64,000 bases of DNA from Halomonas sp. MCCC 1A13316 (lineage in GTDB: Bacteria > Pseudomonadota > Gammaproteobacteria > Pseudomonadales > Halomonadaceae), in NCBI RefSeq assembly GCF_014931605.1, contig NZ_CP053382.1, forward strand, positions 4,092,001 through 4,156,000, written 5' to 3'. Within the stretch, counting starts at the first letter, position 1; every line of letters starts with the position of its first letter. A program made the position numbers and the translations under genes. The notes beneath the pieces were generated by a model, which worked only from the letters and a program-made list of their open reading frames with translations, did not search any database and was not told where the DNA came from. This document shows positions 52,133 to 59,904 of the stretch, in pieces.

Positions 52133-52524
52133 CTTTCGTGCTCCCGTTTCGATATCCGCAAATGGCCCTCCTGACCTCTCGGTCATGACAAATCGCTGCT
52201 ATAGCACCCAGCTGCATATAACTTTAGTCTATTCTGTTATCTAGATCGCCATTTGCCTAACGTCGTAATTAACAGAAAACTTGCGAATAAAGGCGCATCG
52301 TGTCGTGGATTTACCCCATCTCGCAGTGGTTGATGGAAAAGCATCCCGACTGAAGTCGATGCCTCACCTCGGCGCCCTATCGATTCCCTCAATGCAGCAT
52401 GCTAGCTTGTCGATGTTTGCCGAGCGGCCATAGCAGTGATCGCAGTGGCCCGGGCGCCTCCCGTGCACGTCGGCACGGCGCTTCTTACGCGGCAATACAA
52501 CAAGACACAATAAGGGAGCACAAC
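52133..52524. other. 392-bp divergent region between tmcA and the TRAP operon
   Basis: The region must hold promoters for tmcA (leftward) and dctP (rightward). An A+T-rich segment around 52200-52300 is the likely promoter area. I see no convincing gene, RNA or strong operator. An AAGGGAG site at 52513-52519 serves dctP. Confidence 0.45.
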
Positions 52525-53637
52525 ATGAAAAAAACGAAGACGCAGTTCGCCCTCACCGGTCTGGCTGCCGGCATCGCCCTGGCAGCCTTCGCCTCCTCCG
52601 CCCAGGCACAGGAACAGTGGACCATGACCACCACCTGGCCGGACAACCTGGATCTGATCGAGATCGACCGCCACTGGGTGGAGCTGGTCAACCAATTGGC
52701 CGGCGACGAGCTGCAGATCGAGTTTCGCGCCGGCGGCACGCTGATGCCCGGCACCGAAGTGTTCGACGCCACCGAGACCGGCAGCATCGAGGCCGCAGGC
52801 GACTGGCCCGGCTACTGGGCCGGCCTCTCCCCGGCCTTCTCGCCACTGGCCACCACCACCAGCCTGTTCAATGGCGTTGACTACCTCAACTGGATCATGC
52901 AGTGGGGTGGCTGGGAGCTCTATCAAGAGGTTTATGGCCAGTACAACATGGTCTACCTGCCCTACGGCATCACCAATAACGAATCCGGCTTCCGCGGCGG
53001 CACGCCGATCGAGAGCATCGCCGACCTGGAGGGCAAGCGCCTGCGCCTCTCCGGCCGCGATCAGGGTCGCGTACTCGAGCAGTTGGGCGGTTCCCAGGTC
53101 ACCCTGGCGGGCGGCGAAATCTACCAGGCCATCGAGCGTGGCGTCGTCGACGGTGCCGAGTTCTCCACGCCCGGAGTCGACTACAAGGCCGGCTTCAACG
53201 AGGTCGCCGACTACTGGTCCGTACCGGGCTGGCACCAGTCCGCCAGCGTATTCGGCGTAATGATCAACAAGGACGCCTGGGACGCTCTCTCCGAGGAGAC
53301 CCAGGAGAAGCTGAAGATCGCCGCCGAGGCCAACCTGGCCTGGTCATTGGCCTGGTCGGAGCGCGAATCCACCGAGGGTACGGTCAAGTTCATCGAGGAT
53401 GGCACCGAGATCAACCAGCTATCCGAGGAGGACCTGGCCCGTATTCAGGAGATCACCAACGAGGTCATCATCCAGGGCGCTTGCGAGGATCCGATGCACG
53501 CCAAGGTCTACCACTCCATGATCAGCTATATGGAGCACTACGCAAACTGGCGCGATGTTTCGGTGCCTTACAACATGAGCCGCGTAACCGAAAATCTTCC
53601 CCCGCTGGAGGAGATCGAGTCCTGCATGAATCAGTAA
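52525..53637 (+). CDS. TRAP transporter substrate-binding protein (DctP/TakP-like)
   Basis: A 370-residue protein. The signal peptide ends near SSAQAQ. The mature part has the TRAP binding-protein pattern IEFRAGGTLMPGTEVFDATETGSIEAA and the conserved LRLSGRDQGRVLEQLGGS stretch. It belongs to the subgroup that binds keto acids, mannitol-like or aromatic compounds rather than simple C4-dicarboxylates; the ligand cannot be named. First gene of a TRAP operon, followed by a hairpin and then the two permease genes. Confidence 0.9.
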   Translation: MKKTKTQFALTGLAAGIALAAFASSAQAQEQWTMTTTWPDNLDLIEIDRHWVELVNQLAGDELQIEFRAGGTLMPGTEVFDATETGSIEAAGDWPGYWAGLSPAFSPLATTTSLFNGVDYLNWIMQWGGWELYQEVYGQYNMVYLPYGITNNESGFRGGTPIESIADLEGKRLRLSGRDQGRVLEQLGGSQVTLAGGEIYQAIERGVVDGAEFSTPGVDYKAGFNEVADYWSVPGWHQSASVFGVMINKDAWDALSEETQEKLKIAAEANLAWSLAWSERESTEGTVKFIEDGTEINQLSEEDLARIQEITNEVIIQGACEDPMHAKVYHSMISYMEHYANWRDVSVPYNMSRVTENLPPLEEIESCMNQ

Positions 53638-53645
53638 GCGGATCA

Positions 53646-53671
53646 GGGTGGGCCGCCTGCGGCCCACCCTT
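53646..53671 (+). terminator. Hairpin after dctP (partial terminator)
   Basis: Eleven-bp arms (53646-53656 and 53659-53669) with a 2-nt loop, then TT. It sits 8 bp past the dctP stop and about 60 bp before dctQ. It probably lowers expression of the permeases relative to the binding protein. Confidence 0.65.
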
Positions 53672-53730
53672 CTCGCCTCACGACGATACGCCAATCCGCC
53701 TCTACCCTGACCGATTCCGAGATCCTCATC

Positions 53731-54234
53731 ATGAATGCCATTGCCAGGGCCATCGATGCCCTTAACGAGGGGTTCGGACGTTTGATCGCCCCGCTACTCG
53801 CCGTGATCACCCTGATCGTGATCTACGACATCGCCATGCGCTTCCTCATCGGGCGTCCCAGCGACTGGGCCTTCGATGTCACCAAGATGCTGTTCGGCGC
53901 ACACTTCATGCTGATGGCCGCCTACGGTCTGCGCCACCACGCGCATGTCGAGGTGGATGTACTCAAGCGCCTGCTGTCGCGGCGTAAACGAGCCCTCATC
54001 GATATTCTCGGTTACTTGATCTTCTTCATTCCGTTCATCTGGATGCTGCTCACCTACGGCTGGAACTTCTTCGAGCGCTCCTTCAGCCGCAGCGAAACCA
54101 CCTACGGCATGATCGCCATCCCCGTCTATCCGGTTAAGGGCGTGATCGTGGTAGCCGCCGCGCTGATCCTGCTGCAGGCCATCGCCATCGTCATCCGCGC
54201 CGTTCAGGAACTGAACCGGGAGGAGCCAGCATGA
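53731..54234 (+). CDS. TRAP transporter small permease (DctQ)
   Basis: A 167-residue membrane protein with four segments. The conserved DWAFDVTKMLFGAHFMLMAAYGLRHHAHVEVD stretch is typical of DctQ. It pairs with DctM. The ATG has only a weak site (GAG), and its end overlaps dctM by 4 bp. Confidence 0.92.
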   Translation: MNAIARAIDALNEGFGRLIAPLLAVITLIVIYDIAMRFLIGRPSDWAFDVTKMLFGAHFMLMAAYGLRHHAHVEVDVLKRLLSRRKRALIDILGYLIFFIPFIWMLLTYGWNFFERSFSRSETTYGMIAIPVYPVKGVIVVAAALILLQAIAIVIRAVQELNREEPA

Positions 54235-55559
54235 GCCCCGAAATGCTCACCTTCTTCATGTTCGGCGGCCTGCTCGTCGGGCTGTTCATGGGTCATCCGC
54301 TGGCCTTCGTGCTGGGCGGCGTAGCGGTGCTCGGAGCGCTGTTCGGCCCCGGCATCAAAGTGACCGGCACGCTGATCAACAACATCTATGGTAACGCCAT
54401 GGACAACTACGTCCTGGTCGCCATTCCCCTGTTCGTCTTGATGGCACGCTTCCTCAACGACTCCGGCGTCACCGAGAAGATGTTCGAGTCGATGCGCCTG
54501 CTGCTCGCCAACCTGCGTGGCGGCCTGGCGCTGACCGTGGTCATCGTCTCGGTGCTGCTGGCGGCCACCACCGGCATCGTCGGCGCCTCCATCGCGGTAA
54601 TGGGTATGATCGCACTGGTGCCGATGCTCAAGTACTCCTACAACAAGGAGCTCAGCACCGGCGTGATCATGGCCAGCGGCTGCCTCGGTATCCTGATCCC
54701 GCCCAGCATCATGCTGATCCTGATGGCCAGCTATTCGCCGGTCTCGGTGGGTGCTCTCTTCGCCGGCGCCCTGGTGCCCGGCGTGATGCTCGGCGTGATG
54801 TATGCCCTCTACGTGCTGGTAATCTGCCACTTCAAACCCAGCTACGGTCCGCCGGTGCCGGCCGAGGAGCGCGCCGACGTCTCCACCGGCGAGCTGATGG
54901 TCATGCTGCTCAAGTACGTGCTGCCGCCGATGGCTCTGATTCTGGGTGTCCTGGGGTCGCTGTTCGCCGGTATCGCCACCGCCACCGAGGCCTCGGCCAT
55001 CGGCGTGTTCATCGCCTTCGTGCTGTTCTTGATCTTCGGCGACCGCAAGGCATCGACCTGCTACCGCACCCTGATCGATGCCAGCAAGACCACGACCATG
55101 GTGATGCTTGTGCTAGTAGGCGCCACGGCCTTCACCGGCGTCTTTTCGCGCGGCGGCGGCATGCAGGTCATTCACGAGGTGGTCATGGCGATGCCCGGCG
55201 GCACCACCGGGGCGCTGATCCTGATGCTGTTCCTGGTCTTCATCCTCGGCATGTTTCTCGACTGGACCGGTATCGTGCTGCTCAGCTTCCCGATCATGCT
55301 GCCGATCGTCGACAGCATGGGCGTGGATATCCTGTGGTTCGTGGTCATGGTGGCCGTGGTGCTGCAGACCTCTTTCCTCACACCGCCGTTCGGCTACGCG
55401 CTGTTCTACCTGAAAGGCGTCGCCCCGCCAGGAGTCGAGACGCTGGATCTCTACCGGGCCGTCATCCCCTTCGTGGCGCTGATTGTGCTGGCCTGCGTGC
55501 TGATGGCATTCTTCCCGGTACTGGTGACGGGCCTGCCGGCGATGCTGCTGGGTAGCTGA
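54231..55559 (+). CDS. TRAP transporter large permease (DctM)
   Basis: A 442-residue protein with about twelve membrane segments. It shows GHPLAFVLGGVAVLGALFG, SGCLGILIPPSIMLILMA and LGMFLDWTGIVLLSFPIMLPI, which are DctM signatures. It forms the ion-coupled channel for the substrate delivered by the binding protein. It ends 24 bp before a strong terminator. Confidence 0.94.
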   Translation: MSPEMLTFFMFGGLLVGLFMGHPLAFVLGGVAVLGALFGPGIKVTGTLINNIYGNAMDNYVLVAIPLFVLMARFLNDSGVTEKMFESMRLLLANLRGGLALTVVIVSVLLAATTGIVGASIAVMGMIALVPMLKYSYNKELSTGVIMASGCLGILIPPSIMLILMASYSPVSVGALFAGALVPGVMLGVMYALYVLVICHFKPSYGPPVPAEERADVSTGELMVMLLKYVLPPMALILGVLGSLFAGIATATEASAIGVFIAFVLFLIFGDRKASTCYRTLIDASKTTTMVMLVLVGATAFTGVFSRGGGMQVIHEVVMAMPGGTTGALILMLFLVFILGMFLDWTGIVLLSFPIMLPIVDSMGVDILWFVVMVAVVLQTSFLTPPFGYALFYLKGVAPPGVETLDLYRAVIPFVALIVLACVLMAFFPVLVTGLPAMLLGS

Positions 55560-55582
55560 ATACCGTGCACGGATTTGGATTT

Positions 55583-55613
55583 AGCGCCCACATCACAAGC
55601 TGTGGGCGCTTTT
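55583..55613 (+). terminator. Rho-independent terminator of the TRAP operon
   Basis: Ten-bp arms AGCGCCCACA and TGTGGGCGCT (55583-55592 and 55601-55610) followed by TTT on the plus strand. Confidence 0.85.
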
Positions 55614-55729
55614 CCTTGATGCCGGTCAGTTAGGGCAAGCTGCAGCCGCACGCGGCAACTGGTATCATTTTCGGCCGCTACCGCCTCGCATTACTGCGCC
55701 GCCGCGCCGGCCAGTGAAGGAGTTCCCGC

Positions 55730-57409
55730 TTGTTCCGATCCGCGACCACCGGCCTTATTTCCCTGTCTCGCCGCCTGAGCCCTTGGACCCTGTTGATGCT
55801 GGGCGTGGCGCTCGTCGTCGCTCTGCCGGTCATCGTGGTCATGGCGCATGTCGTGATGCCGACACAGGGTGTCTGGCAGCACCTGGCCAGCACGGTGCTG
55901 GGTCGTTACCTGGGCAACACCTTCTATCTCGCCGTTACGGTGGGGCTCGGCAGCATGGTGATCGGCACCGGCACCGCCTGGCTGGTCGTCATGTGCCGCT
56001 TTCCGGGGCGACGAGTCTTCGAATGGGCTCTGCTGCTGCCACTGGCCGTGCCTACCTATGTGATCGCCTACGCTTATACCGACTTTCTGCAATACGCCGG
56101 CCCCTTGCAGAGCTGGCTGCGCGAACTCTTCGACTGGGGGCATGGCGACTACTTCTTCCCCGATATTCGCTCGCTGGGCGGTGCCGCCACGCTGATCACT
56201 CTGGTACTGTATCCCTACGTTTATCTGCTGGCCCGGGCAGCGTTCCTGGAGCAGTCGGTATGTGTGCTCGACGTCGGGCGTACGCTGGGGCGCGGTCCGT
56301 GGAACCTGTTCGTCAGCGTGGCCGTGCCACTGGCACGTCCGGCCATCGTCGGCGGCGTCTCGCTGGTACTGATGGAAACCCTCAACGAGTTCGGCGCAGT
56401 GCAGTTCTTCGGCGTCGATACCTTCACCACCGGTATCTACCGCACCTGGTTCGGCCTGGGAGAGCAGGTCGCTGCTGCCCAGCTCGCCGCCTGCCTGTTG
56501 CTGTTCGTTATCGCACTGGTACTGCTGGAACGCTGGTCGCGCGGCAAGCGCCGGTATTTCCATACCACCGGTCGCTACCAGCAGTTGCCCGAGTATCGAC
56601 TGCGCGGCTGGCGGGCCACAGCGGCCTTCACGGCCTGCGCCCTGCCGGTGCTCATCGGCTTTTTGATTCCCAGTGGACTGCTGCTGCAGATGGCCGTTGC
56701 CAAGGGCGATGCCCTGTTCGGCACTCGGTTTTTCGACTTCGCCTGGAACAGCCTGATGCTGGCCGTCATCGCCTCGCTGATTGCAGTGGGCCTGGCGGTC
56801 ATCCTGAGCTATGGGGTACGCCTACACGATAGCCCGCTGACGCGAATCGCCACGCGGATCGCCTCGATGGGCTATGCGATTCCCGGCTCGGTAATCGCGG
56901 TAGGTATCCTGATTCCCTTCGCCTGGCTCGACAATACCGTCAATACCTGGCTGCACGTCCACTACGGCAAGATCGTCGGGCTGATCTTCAGCGGCTCGGC
57001 GTTCATCCTGGTATATGCCTACGTGGTACGTTTCCTGGCAGTGTCGTTCAATACCGTGGAGGCCAGCCTGGGCAAGGTGACGCCGAGCATGGACGCCGCC
57101 TCGCGCACCCTCGGCCAGACGCCGGCCGGCACGCTCAAGCGCGTGCACACGCCGATCATGCGCGGCAGCCTGATTGCTGCAGGCATTCTGGTCTTCGTCG
57201 ATGTGATGAAGGAACTGCCGGCGACCATCATCCTGCGCCCCTTCAATTTCGATACCCTGGCGGTAAGAGCCTATAGCCTGGCCTCGGACGAACGCCTCGC
57301 CGAGGCCTCGACGGCATCATTGGCCATCGTCGCCGTCGGCATCGTTCCGGTGATCCTGCTGAGCATGGCCATGCGCCGTTCGCGCCCTGGTTCAGGCAAC
57401 CATCACTGA
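55730..57409 (+). CDS. fbpB: Ferric-iron ABC importer permease (FbpB/HitB type)
   Basis: A 559-residue fused permease with two halves of about six segments each, each carrying the EAA-type loop (LDVGRTLGRGPW, then MDAASRTLGQTPAG). It imports Fe(3+) or a similar metal together with the FbpA-like binding protein encoded downstream. The start is a TTG at 55730 preceded by AAGGAG. The end overlaps the convergent ATPase gene by 7 bp. Confidence 0.88.
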   Translation: MFRSATTGLISLSRRLSPWTLLMLGVALVVALPVIVVMAHVVMPTQGVWQHLASTVLGRYLGNTFYLAVTVGLGSMVIGTGTAWLVVMCRFPGRRVFEWALLLPLAVPTYVIAYAYTDFLQYAGPLQSWLRELFDWGHGDYFFPDIRSLGGAATLITLVLYPYVYLLARAAFLEQSVCVLDVGRTLGRGPWNLFVSVAVPLARPAIVGGVSLVLMETLNEFGAVQFFGVDTFTTGIYRTWFGLGEQVAAAQLAACLLLFVIALVLLERWSRGKRRYFHTTGRYQQLPEYRLRGWRATAAFTACALPVLIGFLIPSGLLLQMAVAKGDALFGTRFFDFAWNSLMLAVIASLIAVGLAVILSYGVRLHDSPLTRIATRIASMGYAIPGSVIAVGILIPFAWLDNTVNTWLHVHYGKIVGLIFSGSAFILVYAYVVRFLAVSFNTVEASLGKVTPSMDAASRTLGQTPAGTLKRVHTPIMRGSLIAAGILVFVDVMKELPATIILRPFNFDTLAVRAYSLASDERLAEASTASLAIVAVGIVPVILLSMAMRRSRPGSGNHH

Positions 57410-58512
57410 GCGAAGACGAAGACCTGGGAGAGGTCGAGGTGGATGTCCACGCGCTGTCCCTCGGCTGGCAGGAAAACGCCGGGCACCCTGGCATGCAGGT
57501 GGGCTTCGCTGCCATCCGCACCGTGAGCACAGATATGCAGCAAGCTGCTGCGCCCGAGCAGCTTGGCCATGACTACATGGCTGTAGCGATGCTCCGGCGT
57601 CGGCTCGAAGTGCTCGGTGATGCGCAGCGCCTCGGGACGGATCATCACCAGTGCCTGGCTCCCTTCGGGTAGCCAACCGGCCTCCACCGGCCCTACCGGT
57701 GTCTGCACACGGCCGCCCTGCACCGTACCGCTCAGCTCGTTAACCTCACCGAAGAACGCCACGACGAAGGGATCGCAGGGTGCACAGTAGAGTTCCCTGG
57801 GTGTGCCCATCTGCACGATACGCCCGTCGCGCATCAGAGCGATGCGGTCGGCCATGAACATGGCCTCTTCGGGGTCGTGGGTCACCAGCAGAGTGGCGGC
57901 GCCGACCTTCTTGAGCACGTGCAGGGTATCGTCGCGGATGCGGTCGCGCAGTCGCGCATCGAGGCTGGAAAAGGGCTCGTCGAGCAGCATCAGCTGCGGG
58001 GTCGGAGCCAGGGCGCGGGCCAGCGCAACGCGTTGCTGCTGCCCGCCGGAAAGCATGTGCGGGTAGGATTCGGCATAGGCAGCCATGCCCAGCTGTTCGA
58101 GCAGGGTCAGCGCCCGCTCACGGCGCTGCCGCGGCGGCTCGCCCTTCAGCCCGAAGGTGACGTTCTCGATGACCGTGAGATGCGGAAACAGCGCCGAATC
58201 CTGGAACGCCAGGCCGACGTTGCGCTTCTCCGGCGGTACATGGCGCCCGTTGGGCACGGCGATCTCGCCGCCGTTGAGGGACACTCGCCCCTGCTGCAGC
58301 ACCTCGAGCCCCGCCGCTATACGCAGCAGAGTTGTCTTGCCGCAGCCCGACGGCCCCAGCAGGCAGACGACCTCGCCGGGAGCCACGTCCAGGTCGACAC
58401 CACGCACGGCAGCCAGACTGCCGAAGGTGTGGTGTACCCCCTCCATGGTCAACGCGGTGGTCTGGCGGTAGGGAGCGTGTCCGACTTCCGTTGGCTTCGA
58501 TTGGCTAGTCAT
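57403..58512 (-). CDS. fbpC: Ferric-iron ABC importer ATPase (FbpC type)
   Basis: A 369-residue ABC ATPase. It has GPSGCGKTTLLRIAAGL, LSGGQQQRVALARAL and LLDEPFSSLDARLRDRI, plus a C-terminal TOBE-type domain. It resembles FbpC more than the maltose ATPases. It faces the opposite way to the permease and binding protein genes and overlaps the permease end by 7 bp. Confidence 0.87.
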   Translation of the reverse strand: MTSQSKPTEVGHAPYRQTTALTMEGVHHTFGSLAAVRGVDLDVAPGEVVCLLGPSGCGKTTLLRIAAGLEVLQQGRVSLNGGEIAVPNGRHVPPEKRNVGLAFQDSALFPHLTVIENVTFGLKGEPPRQRRERALTLLEQLGMAAYAESYPHMLSGGQQQRVALARALAPTPQLMLLDEPFSSLDARLRDRIRDDTLHVLKKVGAATLLVTHDPEEAMFMADRIALMRDGRIVQMGTPRELYCAPCDPFVVAFFGEVNELSGTVQGGRVQTPVGPVEAGWLPEGSQALVMIRPEALRITEHFEPTPEHRYSHVVMAKLLGRSSLLHICAHGADGSEAHLHARVPGVFLPAEGQRVDIHLDLSQVFVFAQ

Positions 58513-58718
58513 AGAACAGGCGACATGATCCGAGGGGAAATGGCTACTTTCATCCTACCCGAAATGTCCAGCAAATACGTTTGGAATTAACTCGCATTTG
58601 GCAATTTTTTCGCATTCTCTTGCTCCCGGTCAGCTTCACCGCAGCCCGCAAGCCAGGGCTACTTGCGTGAGGCTTGACGACTTCTTCACAAAAGGCTTCA
58701 ATAGCGCTCAACGTAATG

Positions 58719-58737
58719 CAACGTATTATCATTACCC
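58719..58737. promoter_or_regulatory. Fur-like box upstream of fbpA
   Basis: Read on the minus strand this 19-bp stretch matches 13 of 19 positions of the GATAATGATAATCATTATC consensus, with an almost perfect first 12 (TAATGATAAT core). It lies about 36 bp upstream of the FbpA-like start. Iron repression is likely. Confidence 0.55.
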
Positions 58738-58772
58738 CAAAAACTGTTACGTCAGGCTCTCGAGGTGCAACC

Positions 58773-59801
58773 ATGACCCACCGCCATCGTCTCGTCGCTC
58801 CGCTTGCCGCCGTGCTGGCAAGCTCCGCACTGGCATCCACCGCCGTCGCCGAGGAAATCAACCTCTACTCGGCCCGCCACTACGACTCCGACGAGAAGCT
58901 CTACCAGGCTTTCACCGAGGAGACCGGCATTGAGGTCAATCTTCTCGAGGGCGACTCCGACCAGCTGATCGAGCGCATCCAGCGCGAGGGCGTGGCCAGC
59001 CCCGCCGACGTGCTGATCACCGTGGATGCCGGCCGCCTGTGGCGTGCCGAGCAGGATGGCATCTTCCAGAGCGTCGAGTCCGAGGTGCTCGCCGAGCGTC
59101 TGCCGGATGCCATGCGCCACCCCGAGGGCAAGTGGTTCGGCTTCAGTCAGCGCGTGCGCGCCATCTTCTACAATCCCGAGAATGTCGATCCCAGCGAGAT
59201 TACCTCCTACGAGGAGCTGACCGATCCGCGCTGGGAAGGCGAGGTGTGTATCCGCTCCTCGAGCAACATCTACAACCAGTCGCTGCTGGCCTCACTGATC
59301 AAGCACCACGGCGTGGAAGGGGCCGAAGAGTGGGCCCAGGGCGTGGTCGACAACATGGCGCGCGATCCCGAAGGCGGCGACACCGACCAGATCAAGGCAG
59401 TGGCAGCCGGTGAGTGCGACCTGGCCGTGGCCAACCACTACTACTACGTGCGCCTGCTCCAATCCGAGGAAGCCGCCGACCGCGAAGTGGCCGAGAAAGT
59501 CGGCATCGTGTTCCCCAACCAGGACGACCGCGGCACTCATGTCAACGTCGGTGGCGCCGGCGTAGTCGAAGGCGCCCCCAACCGCGAGAACGCGATTCGC
59601 TTCCTTGAGTTCCTGGCTTCCGACGAGGCCCAGGAGATATTTTCCGCCGGCAACTACGAGTTCCCCGTGGTCGAGGGCGTGAAGATGAGCGAGACCCTGG
59701 AATCCTGGGGCGAGTTCAAGAAGGATGACCTCAACGTCAATGTGCTGGGCGAGAACAACCCGGAAGCGATCCGTATCTTCGATCGCGTCGGCTGGCGCTA
59801 A
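58773..59801 (+). CDS. fbpA: Ferric-iron ABC importer binding protein (FbpA/FutA type)
   Basis: A 342-residue periplasmic binding protein. The signal peptide ends near STAVAEE; the mature start EINLYSARHYDSDEKLYQAF is typical of Fe(3+)-binding proteins. Tyr residues (NHYYYVRL) supply iron ligands. The ATG at 58773 has a GAGGTG site; the frame remains open upstream, across the Fur-like box, which argues against an earlier start. A terminator follows. Confidence 0.93.
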   Translation: MTHRHRLVAPLAAVLASSALASTAVAEEINLYSARHYDSDEKLYQAFTEETGIEVNLLEGDSDQLIERIQREGVASPADVLITVDAGRLWRAEQDGIFQSVESEVLAERLPDAMRHPEGKWFGFSQRVRAIFYNPENVDPSEITSYEELTDPRWEGEVCIRSSSNIYNQSLLASLIKHHGVEGAEEWAQGVVDNMARDPEGGDTDQIKAVAAGECDLAVANHYYYVRLLQSEEAADREVAEKVGIVFPNQDDRGTHVNVGGAGVVEGAPNRENAIRFLEFLASDEAQEIFSAGNYEFPVVEGVKMSETLESWGEFKKDDLNVNVLGENNPEAIRIFDRVGWR

Positions 59802-59825
59802 GCCTGAGCTGACAAGCTCGAACCG

Positions 59826-59856
59826 AAAACGCCACCGCAGCCGCGGTGGCGTTTTT
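59826..59856 (+). terminator. Rho-independent terminator after fbpA
   Basis: Long arms (59826-59838 and 59843-59855), 4-nt loop, ending in T5 on the plus strand, with an A run at the other foot that lets it also serve polA on the minus strand. Confidence 0.85.
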
Positions 59857-59904
59857 CATTCAATCCCTGGGTGGTGAAGGAGAGAGCTGAGTCACGAGCG
59901 AGGA

